Notes: generated by a model not told the origin, from the letters alone. A stretch of 64,000 nt of DNA from Pseudomonas petrae (GCF_021728295.1 NZ_JAKJXE010000006.1:310001-374000); one strand, 5' to 3'; shown: positions 27,928 to 38,722, counted from the stretch's first letter. Program-made: numbers and translations.

Positions 27928-29187
27928 ATGAACCTGACTGAACTCAAGCAAAAGCCTATTACCGATCTGCTCGAAATGGCCGAACAGATGGGCATAGAAA
28001 ATATGGCCCGTTCGCGCAAGCAGGACGTAATTTTCTCCCTGCTGAAGAAGCACGCGAAAAGCGGCGAGGAAATCTCGGGTGACGGTGTGCTGGAGATCCT
28101 CCAGGATGGCTTCGGCTTCCTTCGCTCTGCAGACGCCTCCTACCTTGCCGGCCCAGACGACATCTACGTCTCTCCCAGCCAGATCCGCCGCTTCAACCTG
28201 CGCACGGGCGACACCATTGTCGGCAAGATCCGTCCGCCGAAGGAAGGCGAGCGTTATTTCGCGCTGCTCAAGGTCGACACCATCAACTTCGACCGTCCAG
28301 AAAACGCGAAGAACAAGATTCTGTTCGAAAACCTGACGCCGCTGTTCCCGACCATTCGCATGAAGATGGAAGCCGGTAACGGTTCCACCGAAGACCTCAC
28401 CGGTCGCGTCATCGATCTGTGTGCCCCGATCGGTAAAGGTCAGCGCGGTCTGATCGTTGCTCCGCCAAAAGCGGGCAAGACCATCATGCTGCAGAACATC
28501 GCGTCGAACATCACGCGCAACAACCCTGAAGTCCATCTGATCGTTCTGCTGATCGATGAGCGTCCGGAAGAAGTAACCGAAATGCAGCGCACCGTGCGCG
28601 GCGAAGTGGTCGCTTCCACCTTCGACGAGCCGCCTACCCGTCACGTGCAGGTCGCCGAAATGGTGATCGAAAAGGCCAAGCGCCTGGTCGAGCACAAGAA
28701 AGACGTGGTCATTCTGCTCGACTCCATCACCCGTCTGGCTCGCGCCTACAACACCGTCATTCCAAGCTCCGGCAAGGTCCTGACCGGTGGTGTCGATGCC
28801 CACGCCCTCGAGAAGCCAAAGCGTTTCTTCGGTGCGGCACGTAACATCGAAGAAGGCGGCTCGCTGACCATCATCGCCACCGCGCTGGTTGAAACCGGCT
28901 CGAAGATGGACGAAGTGATCTACGAGGAATTCAAAGGTACCGGCAACATGGAGCTGCCTCTGGATCGCAAGATCGCAGAGAAGCGCGTCTTCCCGGCCAT
29001 CAACATCAACCGTTCCGGCACACGCCGCGAAGAGTTGCTGACGGCCGACGACGAGCTGCAGCGCATGTGGATCCTGCGCAAGCTGCTGCATCCTATGGAT
29101 GAAGTCGCAGCCATCGAGTTCTTGATCGACAAGCTGAAACAGACCAAGACCAACGATGAGTTCTTCCTGTCGATGAAGCGCAAGTAA
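27928..29187 (+). CDS. rho: Transcription termination factor Rho
   Basis: Rho is the hexameric RNA helicase that ends untranslated transcripts. The 419-residue length and sequence are standard: N-terminal helical domain ([17 protein letters not shown]), RNA-binding cold-shock-like domain with DGFGFLRS (60-67), Walker A APPKAGKT (178-185), Walker [17 protein letters not shown], and the R-loop/arginine finger region near 350-370. No insertion domain is present. A strong intrinsic terminator follows the stop. Confidence 0.98.
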   Translation: MNLTELKQKPITDLLEMAEQMGIENMARSRKQDVIFSLLKKHAKSGEEISGDGVLEILQDGFGFLRSADASYLAGPDDIYVSPSQIRRFNLRTGDTIVGKIRPPKEGERYFALLKVDTINFDRPENAKNKILFENLTPLFPTIRMKMEAGNGSTEDLTGRVIDLCAPIGKGQRGLIVAPPKAGKTIMLQNIASNITRNNPEVHLIVLLIDERPEEVTEMQRTVRGEVVASTFDEPPTRHVQVAEMVIEKAKRLVEHKKDVVILLDSITRLARAYNTVIPSSGKVLTGGVDAHALEKPKRFFGAARNIEEGGSLTIIATALVETGSKMDEVIYEEFKGTGNMELPLDRKIAEKRVFPAININRSGTRREELLTADDELQRMWILRKLLHPMDEVAAIEFLIDKLKQTKTNDEFFLSMKRK

Positions 29188-29213
29188 CACCGCGCTGAAC
29201 CGAATGTAGAAAG

Positions 29214-29242
29214 ATGGTGTCCTTTTGGACACCATTTTTTTT
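29214..29242 (+). terminator. Intrinsic terminator of rho
   Basis: ATGGTGTCC pairs with GGACACCAT around TTTT, followed by a run of Ts to 29242. Notably rho itself ends at a factor-independent terminator. Confidence 0.95.
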
Positions 29243-29268
29243 GCCTCGAATTTGAGGCTCGGAGCGTC

Positions 29269-31227
29269 ATGCACACGTTTGGCAATCGTCGCGATATCGA
29301 CGGACTGCGGGCCTTGGCCGTGGTCCCGGTGCTGTTGTTTCACTTCGGTCTTGGCCTGAGCGGCGGCTTCGTCGGCGTCGACGTGTTCTTCGTCATTTCC
29401 GGCTACCTGATCACGTCCATCATCTTCCGCGAGATCAGCGCAGGGCGATTCAGCTTCATCGATTTCTGGGCCCGTCGCGCGCGGCGTATCGTCCCTGCCG
29501 TGACCGTTGTTGTGCTAGCGACGTTGATGTTTGGCTGGATATTGCTGACGCCCAAGGACTACGCCGAGCTGGGCCGCGAAGTGCGGTATCAATCGATGTT
29601 CATGTCCAACCTGCTGTTCATGCGGCATGACGGCTACTTCGATTCCGCGTCAGACTTCAAACCGCTTCTTCACACCTGGTCACTGGCGGTGGAAGAGCAG
29701 TACTACATTTTCTTTCCGCTGTTGATGGTGCTGGCGACGCGGTACGTGCGGCACTGGCGCTGGTTGCTGCTCGGCTTGCTGGTGCTGTCGTTCGGGCTGA
29801 ATATCTGGGCGATCAAGCACAAACCCGAGGCGGCGTTCTTTCTGCTGCCGATGCGTGCATGGGAACTGCTGTGCGGTGCCATGCTGGCCGTTGCGCCTGC
29901 GCCTAAACGCCCGCTGCCGAGTTGGGTGTACCAGGCAATCAGCCTGAGCGGCTTTGCGGCAGTCGTGCTGGCGATGCTGAGTTTTGACAAAACCACTCAA
30001 TTCCCCGGCTGGGCGGCGCTGCTGCCGGTGCTCGGCACCACGGCAATGATCTGGGCCAACGGTCATCCTGCGTCTTGGGTCGGACGTTTGCTGAGCATCA
30101 AACCGCTGGTGGCGATCGGGCTTATCTCCTACTCGCTGTACCTGTGGCATTGGCCTATTCATGTCTACGCCAACGCGATTTCCGCCGACGGTATTTCCGA
30201 TCTGGAAGCGATCGGCTGGATCCTTCTGGCAGGCGCCCTTGCCTGGCTGAGCTGGCGCTTCGTTGAGCTGCCGTTCCGTGAACGCCGCGTACTGGCCGGC
30301 CGCAAACCGGTGCTGATTGGCGGCCTGCTGACCCTGGCCGTTCTGGCGCTGATGGGGCAGGCGGTACGCTCCAGCGATGGCGTGCCGCAACGCATGTCAG
30401 GTCAGGCGCTTGCGTATGCTCAGTCGCAGGAATGGAACGCCGGCCAGATGGACTGCTTTCTGCTCGGTTCAAAGCACAGCAAAAGCCTGGACAAAGTCTG
30501 TCGGGCAGGTGGAAATGCGGACGCCGCGCCGTCCCATCTCATCTGGGGCGACAGTCATGCGGCGGCCTTGTGGCCTGGCGTCAGAATCGCGGCCGAGCAA
30601 GCGCACGTGCCTGTCTGGCTGGCGAGCATGAGCGGATGCCCGCCGCTTGTCAGCACCGCAACAAGTAAGCGCTGTCAGGACTTCAACGCCCTGAACGTCG
30701 AGCGCGTCCGAACGCAGAAGATCCCTGCCGTGACGCTGGCCGCGCGCTGGAGCTTGTACATCTATGGGCTGGAGGGCGGTGACAAGGGCTACGTGCTGCT
30801 GAAACGGGAATCCATTGCTCAAAACCAAGCGTATTTCGCGGACGCCCTGAAAGCGCAGGTCGCTGAGTTGCGGGCAGCCGGCGCGCAGGTCTGGCTGTTC
30901 AAGGAAGTGCCGCAGCAGCGCAAGGGCGCGATCGAGAGATTGAGCAGCCTGGCGAGAGTCGGGCGCTCGGCTGCGCAGGTTGGACGTCCATTGGTAGAGC
31001 TCGATGCGCGGCAGGCGTTCATCAATCAACTGTTCGCCAGCCTGAGCGAGGCGGATGCGGGCGTTCACCTGATAGACCCTAAACCGCTGCTGTGCGAAGG
31101 CGGCTTGTGCCCTGCCGAAGTTGACGGGCGTTCGCTGTACAAAGACGAAGATCACCTGTCGGATCTGGGCGGCGAGAAGATGCAGCCGCTGTTCACGCCG
31201 ATATTCCGCGACTCACCGCGCATTTGA
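29269..31227 (+). CDS. OafA-type acyltransferase with SGNH domain
   Basis: A 652-residue inner-membrane O-acyltransferase that probably acetylates a surface polysaccharide. The first 370 residues are the acyltransferase-3 domain with about ten helices, beginning DIDGLRALAVVPVLLFHFG and GGFVGVDVFFVISGYLIT, with catalytic His in LLFHFG. The C-terminal part is a periplasmic SGNH domain with IWGDSHAA and the paired DEDHLSDLGG near the end. A homologous acetylase gene sits between rho and ubiD in other pseudomonads. The target polysaccharide is unknown. Confidence 0.92.
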   Translation: MHTFGNRRDIDGLRALAVVPVLLFHFGLGLSGGFVGVDVFFVISGYLITSIIFREISAGRFSFIDFWARRARRIVPAVTVVVLATLMFGWILLTPKDYAELGREVRYQSMFMSNLLFMRHDGYFDSASDFKPLLHTWSLAVEEQYYIFFPLLMVLATRYVRHWRWLLLGLLVLSFGLNIWAIKHKPEAAFFLLPMRAWELLCGAMLAVAPAPKRPLPSWVYQAISLSGFAAVVLAMLSFDKTTQFPGWAALLPVLGTTAMIWANGHPASWVGRLLSIKPLVAIGLISYSLYLWHWPIHVYANAISADGISDLEAIGWILLAGALAWLSWRFVELPFRERRVLAGRKPVLIGGLLTLAVLALMGQAVRSSDGVPQRMSGQALAYAQSQEWNAGQMDCFLLGSKHSKSLDKVCRAGGNADAAPSHLIWGDSHAAALWPGVRIAAEQAHVPVWLASMSGCPPLVSTATSKRCQDFNALNVERVRTQKIPAVTLAARWSLYIYGLEGGDKGYVLLKRESIAQNQAYFADALKAQVAELRAAGAQVWLFKEVPQQRKGAIERLSSLARVGRSAAQVGRPLVELDARQAFINQLFASLSEADAGVHLIDPKPLLCEGGLCPAEVDGRSLYKDEDHLSDLGGEKMQPLFTPIFRDSPRI

Positions 31228-31297
31228 TTTGGACACAAGCTGCTGTCTGCGGTCAGAGCAGGTAGGATGTGCATCTATTTGGTGAGTGGCCGGGTTA

Positions 31298-32764
31298 ATG
31301 AAATTCAAGGATCTACGGGATTTCGTGCAGCAGCTTGAGCAGCGCGGAGAGTTGAAACGCATTCAGGTACCCATTTCCCCTGTGCTGGAAATGACCGAAA
31401 TCTGCGATCGGACCCTGCGTAGCAAAGGGCCGGCACTGCTGTTCGAGAAGCCAACGGGTTTTGACATTCCGGTGCTCGGCAATCTGTTCGGTACGCCCGA
31501 GCGGGTCGCCATGGGCATGGGCGCCGAGTCGGTGTCCGAGCTGCGGGAAATCGGCAAGCTGCTGGCGTTCCTCAAAGAGCCCGAGCCGCCCAAGGGCTTG
31601 AAAGACGCCTGGTCCAAGCTGCCTATCTTCAGAAAAGTCATCGCCATGGCGCCGAAAGTCGTCAAGGACGCCCCGTGCCAGGAAATCGTGATCGAGGGTG
31701 ACGACGTCGACCTCGGCATGCTGCCGGTGCAGACTTGCTGGCCCGGCGATGTCGGCCCGCTGATCACATGGGGCCTTACGGTCACTCGCGGGCCCAATAA
31801 GGAACGGCAGAATCTGGGTATCTACCGCCAGCAGGTGATCGGCCGCAACAAGGTGATCATGCGCTGGCTCAGCCATCGTGGCGGCGCGCTGGATTTCAAG
31901 GATTGGTGCGACAAACACCCGGGTCAGCCATTCCCGGTGTCCGTGGCCTTGGGCGCTGACCCCGCCACCATTCTCGGCGCCGTGACGCCAGTGCCTGACA
32001 GCCTCTCCGAATACGCATTCGCCGGCCTGCTGCGTGGCAATCGTACCGAGCTGATCAAATGCCGTGGCAACGACCTCCAGGTCCCGGCCAGCGCCGAAAT
32101 CGTCCTCGAAGGCGTGATTCATCCCGGCGAAATGGCCGATGAAGGTCCGTACGGCGACCACACCGGCTACTACAACGAGGTCGACAGCTTCCCGGTCTTC
32201 ACGGTCGAGCGCATCACCCACCGCATCAAGCCGATTTACCACAGCACCTACACTGGCCGGCCGCCTGACGAGCCCGCCATCCTGGGCGTTGCGCTGAATG
32301 AAGTGTTCGTGCCGATCCTGCAGAAGCAATTCCCGGAAATCGTCGACTTTTACCTGCCGCCCGAGGGGTGCTCGTACCGCATGGCGGTCGTGACGATCAA
32401 GAAACAGTATCCCGGCCATGCCAAGCGTGTGATGTTGGGTGTCTGGTCGTTTCTGCGACAGTTCATGTACACCAAGTTCGTTATCGTCACCGACGACGAC
32501 ATCAATGCCCGTGACTGGAATGACGTCATCTGGGCAATCACCACGCGCATGGACCCCAAGCGCGACACGGTGATGATCGACAACACGCCAATCGATTACC
32601 TCGATTTCGCCTCGCCGGTCTCCGGTCTGGGTTCGAAAATGGGGCTCGATGCCACGCATAAATGGCCGGGCGAAACCACCCGTGAATGGGGTCGCGCTAT
32701 CGTCAAAGACGAAGCGGTGACCCGCCGGATCGATGAAATCTGGACTCAGCTGGGAATTGATTGA
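31298..32764 (+). CDS. ubiD: UbiD decarboxylase (ubiquinone pathway)
   Basis: UbiD removes the carboxyl group from 3-polyprenyl-4-hydroxybenzoate using the prenylated flavin made by UbiX. The 488 residues start [21 protein letters not shown] and contain [19 protein letters not shown], the catalytic E-x-R region, and [10 protein letters not shown] with metal and cofactor contacts. ATG 31298 is the normal start; an in-frame start at 31286 is weaker. The stop overlaps the following reductase start by one base (TGATG), showing tight coupling. Confidence 0.97.
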   Translation: MKFKDLRDFVQQLEQRGELKRIQVPISPVLEMTEICDRTLRSKGPALLFEKPTGFDIPVLGNLFGTPERVAMGMGAESVSELREIGKLLAFLKEPEPPKGLKDAWSKLPIFRKVIAMAPKVVKDAPCQEIVIEGDDVDLGMLPVQTCWPGDVGPLITWGLTVTRGPNKERQNLGIYRQQVIGRNKVIMRWLSHRGGALDFKDWCDKHPGQPFPVSVALGADPATILGAVTPVPDSLSEYAFAGLLRGNRTELIKCRGNDLQVPASAEIVLEGVIHPGEMADEGPYGDHTGYYNEVDSFPVFTVERITHRIKPIYHSTYTGRPPDEPAILGVALNEVFVPILQKQFPEIVDFYLPPEGCSYRMAVVTIKKQYPGHAKRVMLGVWSFLRQFMYTKFVIVTDDDINARDWNDVIWAITTRMDPKRDTVMIDNTPIDYLDFASPVSGLGSKMGLDATHKWPGETTREWGRAIVKDEAVTRRIDEIWTQLGID

Positions 32765-33732
32765 TGCGTGTAACCTTGCAGCCATCGGGCGCAGTCATCG
32801 AGACATTGCCAGGCGAGCGGATCCTCGACGCCGCTCAGCGCCTGGGCTACGAATGCCCTCAGAGCTGTCGAAACGGCAATTGCCACATCTGTTCCGCGCT
32901 GCTGGTTGAAGGCAGCGTTGAGCAGGCCGGAGAGATCCGCACCCACGGCGAAATCTATACGTGCCTGGCGGTGCCGCAGCAAGACTGTGTTGTCCTCTGG
33001 GACAGCGTGCTGGCGCTCGGTGAGTTGCCGGTGCGCACGTTCGCCTGCCAGGTCAGCGAGTGCGTTGAAGTCGGAGGCGATGTCTGGCGGGTGATGCTCC
33101 GTGCGCCTGCGGGCAAGCCTCCGCGTTATCACGCCGGTCAGTACCTGATGATCCATCGGGACGACGGCGAGAAATCAGCGTTTTCCATGGCTTCAGCGCC
33201 GGAGAGCGGGCGAGAACTGGAAATCCACGTGCTTGCCCGCGAGGCGAGTGCGCAAAATCTGATCAAGCAGTTACAGCGCGATGGCATGGCCCGGGTCGAA
33301 TTGCCGTTCGGCGACACTCATCTGGGCGAATTGCCCGACGGGCCGCTGGTATTGATCGCAGCAGGCACCGGTATGGGGCAGATGCACAGCCTGATCGAGC
33401 ATTGCCGATCCAAGGGTTTTCCGTATCCGGTGCATGTCTATTGGGGAATGCGCCGTCCGGAAGATTTCTATCAGCTCACGCATTGGGATGAATGGCAGAC
33501 GCTACCCAACCTTTTCCTGCACAAGGTCGTCAGTGATCTGTGCGGTTGGGAAGGGCGCTGCGGCATGCTGCACGAGGCGGTCTGTGAGGACTTCAGCGAT
33601 CTGAAGTCGCTTTATGTGTACGCCAGCGGTTCACCGGCCATGGTCTATTCGACCCTTGATGCGCTGGTGCTGGCCGGCATGGATGCGCAGCAGATGCGTG
33701 CCGATGTTTTCGCTTACGCGCCGAGGCCCTAA
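32764..33732 (+). CDS. Ferredoxin-fused flavin/NAD(P)H reductase
   Basis: A 322-residue electron-transfer protein. Residues 1-90 are a plant-type 2Fe-2S domain with cysteines 35, 40 and 43 in SCRNGNCHIC and Cys67 in YTCLA. The rest is a ferredoxin-NADP reductase module: FAD-binding PPRYHAGQYLMIH and FSMASAPES, NAD-binding LVLIAAGTGMGQMHSLIEH, and a C-terminal YVYASGSPAMVYST. Such proteins are often labelled CDP-6-deoxy-glucoseen reductase. No sugar genes are nearby; its one-base overlap with ubiD suggests a role linked to prenyl-flavin or quinone chemistry (inference). Confidence 0.9.
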   Translation: MRVTLQPSGAVIETLPGERILDAAQRLGYECPQSCRNGNCHICSALLVEGSVEQAGEIRTHGEIYTCLAVPQQDCVVLWDSVLALGELPVRTFACQVSECVEVGGDVWRVMLRAPAGKPPRYHAGQYLMIHRDDGEKSAFSMASAPESGRELEIHVLAREASAQNLIKQLQRDGMARVELPFGDTHLGELPDGPLVLIAAGTGMGQMHSLIEHCRSKGFPYPVHVYWGMRRPEDFYQLTHWDEWQTLPNLFLHKVVSDLCGWEGRCGMLHEAVCEDFSDLKSLYVYASGSPAMVYSTLDALVLAGMDAQQMRADVFAYAPRP

Positions 33733-33942
33733 AGCGCAGCCACTCACCGAGCCGGATGTGGACAGCGTATTGCATGACTGTTTGTCAGATATCGGTTTTC
33801 CGGCGTGACCAATGCGCCGGTGGCCGAGTCACAACGTCACACTGCCTGCGATGCCGTCTGATTGTTCATTCGTTGTTGCCAGACCCGTTTCATGAGTGTT
33901 CAGCGTTGCACCGGCGTCAGCCTTGCCGGTGGGGGGAACCAG
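33733..33942. other. Gap between reductase and ChaC-like gene
   Basis: About 210 bp. Part of it is the in-frame upstream extension of the ChaC-like gene (from 33862). No repeat or terminator is seen. Confidence 0.4.
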
Positions 33943-34617
33943 ATGGGGAATCAAATCAATATCCTGGCGGAAGCCGTCCATGACGGCTTGGGCTTGTCCT
34001 ACCCGCCGGTCATCGATCTTGGGCCGAAACTGAGCCGCGAACAGCTGCTTGCTTCCATCCATGCCACGATGAGCCGCCATCAGGGCGGTCCGATCTGGTT
34101 ATTCGCTTACGGATCATTGATCTGGCGACCCGAGTGCAGCGCCGTCGAGCGTCAGCGCGGTCGGGTCCATGGCTATCATCGCGGTCTCTATCTCTGGTCC
34201 CACGAACACCGTGGCACGCCCGAGCAGCCAGGGCTGGTATTCGGTCTGGATCGCGGCGGCTCCTGCAGCGGATTTGCCTACCGATTGCCCGAAGACAATA
34301 TCGACGAATCCCTACTGGCGTTGTGGCAGAGAGAAATGCCGTTCCCGTCCTACCGCCCGCACTGGCTCAACTGCCGACTTGAAGACGGCACCAAGGTGCA
34401 GGCTTTGGGATTTGTGCTGGAGCGGCATCTGCCCAGTTACGCCGGCAACCTGCCCGACAGCGTGCTCACGCAGGTGCTGGCCAATGCCAGCGGGCGATAC
34501 GGAACCACGTGGGAATACGTCGAACAAACCATCCACGCACTGCGCACCCACGCCATGCCGGACTTGAGCCTGGAAGCGCGGTTCAAGCGGTGTAAGCCGG
34601 TGTTGTTGGCGATATAG
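33943..34617 (+). CDS. ChaC-like gamma-glutamylcyclotransferase
   Basis: A 224-residue cytoplasmic protein of the ChaC class, which cleaves glutathione to 5-oxoproline and Cys-Gly. The diagnostic WLFAYGSLIWRPE loop is near residue 52 and binds the gamma-glutamyl group; YRLPEDNIDESLLALWQREM and the C-terminal helices also fit. I chose ATG 33943 for its strong GGGGGG ribosome site 6 bases upstream. Earlier in-frame ATGs at 33892 and 33862 would add poorly conserved residues. It stands alone, followed by a REP pair. Confidence 0.88.
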   Translation: MGNQINILAEAVHDGLGLSYPPVIDLGPKLSREQLLASIHATMSRHQGGPIWLFAYGSLIWRPECSAVERQRGRVHGYHRGLYLWSHEHRGTPEQPGLVFGLDRGGSCSGFAYRLPEDNIDESLLALWQREMPFPSYRPHWLNCRLEDGTKVQALGFVLERHLPSYAGNLPDSVLTQVLANASGRYGTTWEYVEQTIHALRTHAMPDLSLEARFKRCKPVLLAI

Positions 34618-34672
34618 CCGCCTGACTCGCTCACGTTGGTTCTGACTGATGGGCACGCCTTAGCGCTTCACC

Positions 34673-34761
34673 TGTAGGAGCGCGCTTGCCCGCGAATGCT
34701 TTGTGTCAGTCAACAAATCTATCTCAGACAGATCGCAATCGCGGGCAAGCGCGCTCCTACA
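34673..34761. repeat. REP pair, family B, copy 1
   Basis: Inverted arms with core GGAGCGCGCTTGCCCGCG separated by about 45 bp, located between the ends of the convergent ChaC-like and glpT genes. Other copies are at 49158, 63628 and 63825. Confidence 0.92.
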
Positions 34762-34779
34762 TTTTCGCTGAGAAAGATG

Positions 34780-36129
34780 CTAAGCCATTTCCTCTCGCGA
34801 CTGACTTGCCACCCGCGTATGCCGCAGCGTCGGCACCAGGAACGCCATCGCGAGGATGCAAGCGGACACCAGCAGGACGAAGCCGCCGTCCCAGCCGAAG
34901 TGGTCGACCGTGTAACCCATCAGTGCGCTGGCCGCGACCGAGCCACCGAGGTACCCGAACAAGCCAGTGAATCCCGCTGCGGTGCCGGCTGCTTTCTTCG
35001 GTGCCAACTCAAGCGCTTGCAAGCCGACCAGCATCACCGGGCCATAGATCAGGAAGCCGATCGAGACCAGAGCAATCATGTCGACGGTGGGGTTGCCTGG
35101 GGGATTGAGCCAGTAGACCAGCGTCGCAACAGTCACCATCGCCATGAACACAATGCCGGTCAGGCCACGGTTGCCACGGAAGATCTTGTCGGACATCCAC
35201 CCACACAACAGCGTGCCCGGAATGCCCGCCCACTCATAGAAGAAGTAGGCCCATGAGGTCTTGTCTACGTCAAAGTGCTTGGCTTCTTTCAAGTACGTTG
35301 GCGCCCAGTCCAGCACGCCGTAACGCAGCAGGTAAACGAACACATTGGCCAGCGCGATGTACCAGAGCATTTTGTTGCGCAGAACGTATTTGACGAAGAT
35401 CTCTTTGGCGGTGAATTCCTCTTCGTGGCTCGCGTCGTAGCCTTCCGGGTAGTCGTTCTTGTAGTCCTCGACCGGCGGCAAGCCCACCGACTGCGGGGTG
35501 TCGCGCATGGTGACGAAGGCGAACAGGGCGACAAACAGGGCAACCGCCGCAGGCACGTAAAACGCTGCGTGCCAGTCGTTGGTCCATCCAAGTCCGAGCA
35601 GGAACAGCGGGCCGATCAAGCCACCGCCGACGTTGTGCGCCACGTTCCACACCGACACTACGCCGCCACGTTCCTTCTGCGACCACCAGTGCACCATCGT
35701 GCGTCCACTCGGCGGCCAGCCCATGCCCTGGGCCCAGCCATTGATGAACAGCAGAATGAACATGATTGTCACGCTGGACGTCGCCCAGGGCGCGAATCCG
35801 AACACGAACATCACCAGCGCGGAAATCACCAGCCCGAAGGGCAGGAAGTAACGCGGGTTGGAGCGATCAGACACCAGCCCCATCAGGAATTTCGACAGCC
35901 CGTACGCAATGGCAATCGCCGAGATCGCAAGCCCCAGCTGACCGCGGGTATATCCCTCATCGATCAGGTAAGGCATGGCCAGCGAGATATTTTTGCGCAG
36001 CAAATAGTAGCCGGCGTAGCCGAAGAAAATGCCGGCGAAAATCTGCCAGCGAAGGCGGCGGTAGGTGGAGTCGACACGCTCCTCAGGCAGCGGAGCCTGA
36101 TGTGCGGCAGGACGGAAAAAGGCAAACAT
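34780..36129 (-). CDS. glpT: Glycerol-3-phosphate transporter
   Basis: GlpT exchanges glycerol-3-phosphate for phosphate across the inner membrane and also imports fosfomycin. The 449 residues have twelve predicted helices and read closely like the E. coli protein: [20 protein letters not shown] at the start, [35 protein letters not shown], and [15 protein letters not shown]. The central loop is charged. No glpQ, glpD or glpR lies nearby, so it stands alone. Its promoter is in the AT-rich stretch 36130-36230. Confidence 0.95.
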   Translation of the reverse strand: MFAFFRPAAHQAPLPEERVDSTYRRLRWQIFAGIFFGYAGYYLLRKNISLAMPYLIDEGYTRGQLGLAISAIAIAYGLSKFLMGLVSDRSNPRYFLPFGLVISALVMFVFGFAPWATSSVTIMFILLFINGWAQGMGWPPSGRTMVHWWSQKERGGVVSVWNVAHNVGGGLIGPLFLLGLGWTNDWHAAFYVPAAVALFVALFAFVTMRDTPQSVGLPPVEDYKNDYPEGYDASHEEEFTAKEIFVKYVLRNKMLWYIALANVFVYLLRYGVLDWAPTYLKEAKHFDVDKTSWAYFFYEWAGIPGTLLCGWMSDKIFRGNRGLTGIVFMAMVTVATLVYWLNPPGNPTVDMIALVSIGFLIYGPVMLVGLQALELAPKKAAGTAAGFTGLFGYLGGSVAASALMGYTVDHFGWDGGFVLLVSACILAMAFLVPTLRHTRVASQSREEMA

Positions 36130-36347
36130 CGGGACACTCCATTTATTTTCTTGTTATGCGAATCCGAATATTACATTTTCGTTACAGAAAATAGGAAGGC
36201 TTCTCATCGGATAATAAGGGCGTAAATACGGGCCAAGAGCGAATTCCTTTGCGAACATCGCGTTTGTGCAGTGCTGCGTACAGTTGGGTTTCGGTGCGCG
36301 GGACAGGTAAAGTGGCGCGCTCATGCGCTCACGATTGGCAAACCCAC
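36130..36347. other. Divergent gap between glpT and glycosyltransferase-like gene
   Basis: An unusually AT-rich stretch (36140-36230) for this genome, which should hold the glpT promoter and perhaps that of the next gene. No clear CRP or PhoB site is visible. Confidence 0.4.
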
Positions 36348-37298
36348 ATGCAGTCACCCACGCTTGGGATTCGGAATCAAAAGATCATCATTCTGTGCCG
36401 CGATGTCGGCGGATACCTTGGCCGGCTCAGTCACTTTCTCGGTAAGTCGAACGACGTTGTGTTCATTGACCTGACCCAAGGCGCGAAAGAGCTGCCCTGG
36501 CTTCCGGGGAAAATGCGGCGATGGCTGAAAAAGTACCTGATCGTTCGGCGTGCCAAGGCTGCGATCCGGGCAGCAGGGGATGTCGACGCGTTGCTGGTGG
36601 TGAACCCGAGTCAGCTGGATCACGGCCTGGTCCTGCAGGCCCAGGCTGCGGCAACGCTCACCGTCGCGTATTTGTCTGACGGGATTGCGCGATTGTCGAT
36701 GCCGATTGATCAACTGGCGACCTTCGACAAGGTCTACACCTTCGATGGCGCTGATGCTCACGAGTATCAACTGCGCAAGCTCTACAACTACATCTACGAA
36801 GAACACGCCGATTTCAAAACGACGTGCGACTTCAAGGCTTTTGTCGTGATGGGCGGCAAGCACCGCGTGGATGTGCTCGGCCGGGTGGCTCAAGCGTTTG
36901 AACAACTGGGCTACACCAGTACCTGCAAGTTTCTGGTGCAAAGCAAGCCTGTGCCGGGAGCCAGTCCACTACTGACCTTCTTTCGCCAGCGCATGGGCAT
37001 CGATGAAACGGCCGAATACGTCAGGCGTTCGGAAATACTGATCGACATCGTCCGGCCGGGGCACGCGGGTTTGAGCTTCCGTTTTTTCGAAGCGCTGCTC
37101 TATCGCAAGAAAATGATCACCAACAACGCATCGGTGGCGGATTACGACTTCTATGATCCGCGCAACATTCTGATCATCGACAGCGGTCACCCCATGATCC
37201 CTGAAGCGTTCATCAGCGGGGAATACGTGGACCCGCCCGAAGAAGTCGTGCAGCGGTACAGCATGGCCAGCTGGGCGAACGAGGTTTTCAGCCCATGA
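36348..37298 (+). CDS. Putative GT-B-like glycosyltransferase
   Basis: A 316-residue cytoplasmic protein that I can place only loosely. It begins with a Rossmann-like IIILCRDVGGYLGRLSHFLG strand-loop-helix and ends with IVRPGHAGLSFRFFEALLYR and KMITNNASVADYDFY, a pattern seen in the sugar-nucleotide-binding half of GT-B glycosyltransferases of surface polysaccharide pathways. ATG 36348 starts at the first strand; earlier in-frame starts to 36249 lie in the promoter region. It converges on an acyltransferase 26 bp away. Sugar and acceptor are unknown. Confidence 0.65.
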   Translation: MQSPTLGIRNQKIIILCRDVGGYLGRLSHFLGKSNDVVFIDLTQGAKELPWLPGKMRRWLKKYLIVRRAKAAIRAAGDVDALLVVNPSQLDHGLVLQAQAAATLTVAYLSDGIARLSMPIDQLATFDKVYTFDGADAHEYQLRKLYNYIYEEHADFKTTCDFKAFVVMGGKHRVDVLGRVAQAFEQLGYTSTCKFLVQSKPVPGASPLLTFFRQRMGIDETAEYVRRSEILIDIVRPGHAGLSFRFFEALLYRKKMITNNASVADYDFYDPRNILIIDSGHPMIPEAFISGEYVDPPEEVVQRYSMASWANEVFSP

Positions 37299-37324
37299 CT
37301 CCATCACCTGCCGATGAGCAAATC

Positions 37325-38467
37325 TTAAGGTCGCAGCAAGGCTGCGTCGGCCGTCGCAGACTTCTTGCGCAGGAACGGATGCTCGATGCACCAGTACGTC
37401 GCGACGCTGATACTGCTGGTCAGCAAGATGATCAGTGGTAAGTACAGTGCGTAGCTGAGTGGATCCGACGTGGCGAAGTCATACGCGCCCATCAGACTGA
37501 ACACGCTGTAGATGACGATGCCATGCAGCAGGTAAATGCTGAAGCTGGCCTCGCCCAGAATCTTCAACCCTCGAATCTCCAGCACCCCGTGCAGGCTGTT
37601 GCCGAGCACGAACAGCGCAAACGGAACCCCCAGAATCAGCATTTGCAGCGTCGAGTACGATTTGAGCTTCATGCTGATCAGCAGTACCGCGACCGCAACC
37701 AACGTGCAGCGCACGCCCGTGAAGTCGATTCGCCAGCGGCGCATCCGGTCTTCAGAGACCGCCACCGCGATGCCGACAGCAAACAGTTTGATGAACCGGT
37801 TGTGAAAGTGATGATGGTACTCACCCCACAGGCACGCCAGCGCAATCAGCGCGACGACGACGGCCATGCCGGGGAGCTTGCGCCGAAGCAGGCAATACAG
37901 CACCGGCAGCGACAGGTAGAAGACCGCTTCATAGAGCAGCGTCCACTGCACTGAAGCATTGATTCGGACTGTGTCCGGGAAACCATTGATGGGGCTACCG
38001 ATGAAAATCACCCATCGCCCGAGCGCCTTGATCGTGTCCATGACCGGCGCGTTGACGCCTGCGGATTGATACAGCGCGATGGCCGTGATCAGCGCGACGC
38101 TGAACAGGTACATCGGGAAGATTCGCCGTACCCGTGAAGACAGGATCAGCCGCCATTTCGGCTCGCTTCGGTAGATCTTCGCGGTAAACAGGTAACCCGT
38201 GATCATGAAAAACAGCGACACCGGTACCGTGCCCATGTTGTTCAGCACGCGGCTGTCCGTGGTTTCCCAGACCCCGTTGACGTGCCAGTAATAACTGACG
38301 ATGAAGTGATGAACGATGACTGCGGTTGCGAGCACGCCACGCAGCCCGTCCAGCGACGAAACACGATGGAGCGCTTCTTGGGAGAGGATCGGCATTCGCT
38401 GAGTGGCGAAGCAAAACATTGCGATCGTCAGCACGTACAGCGTGATCAGAATCAGGGTGACGGTCAT
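37325..38467 (-). CDS. OafA-family membrane acyltransferase
   Basis: A 380-residue inner-membrane acyltransferase-3 protein without the SGNH domain seen in the rho-linked one. SSLDGLRGVLATAVIVHHFI contains the catalytic His; MITGYLFTAKIYR, RVRRIFPMYL and GEASFSIYLLHG follow, and about ten helices are expected. ATG 38467 begins just before the first helix, but the ribosome site is poor; in-frame ATGs at 38554 and 38677 exist. It probably acylates a sugar of a surface glycan, perhaps that handled by the neighbouring glycosyltransferase-like protein (inference). Confidence 0.85.
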   Translation of the reverse strand: MTVTLILITLYVLTIAMFCFATQRMPILSQEALHRVSSLDGLRGVLATAVIVHHFIVSYYWHVNGVWETTDSRVLNNMGTVPVSLFFMITGYLFTAKIYRSEPKWRLILSSRVRRIFPMYLFSVALITAIALYQSAGVNAPVMDTIKALGRWVIFIGSPINGFPDTVRINASVQWTLLYEAVFYLSLPVLYCLLRRKLPGMAVVVALIALACLWGEYHHHFHNRFIKLFAVGIAVAVSEDRMRRWRIDFTGVRCTLVAVAVLLISMKLKSYSTLQMLILGVPFALFVLGNSLHGVLEIRGLKILGEASFSIYLLHGIVIYSVFSLMGAYDFATSDPLSYALYLPLIILLTSSISVATYWCIEHPFLRKKSATADAALLRP

Positions 38468-38722
38468 CAACACGGGGTCCGCAGTTCGTATGGGAGTCGA
38501 TACCGAATGAGCTCGTGTTCGGTATGTATCGGCCGTGAAATATACGGAACACATCAGGCGCCGTCGCGGGTTGTTTAACGAGGTGTTGATTTTGGGACCC
38601 GTCCTACGCAGCGTTGGGAAGTCATGAGCTGTTGCAGGCGCAGACCAACGCACAAAATGCGCGCCCGCCTTTTGCACCCACGCAGGAGGCAGACCGGAAA
38701 AAGCGCACAGGTGATAGCAGTG

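Noticed and set aside
27913-29343. 476-codon open frame on the minus strand over rho
   Set aside because: Antisense shadow of a highly conserved gene; no start context or domains.
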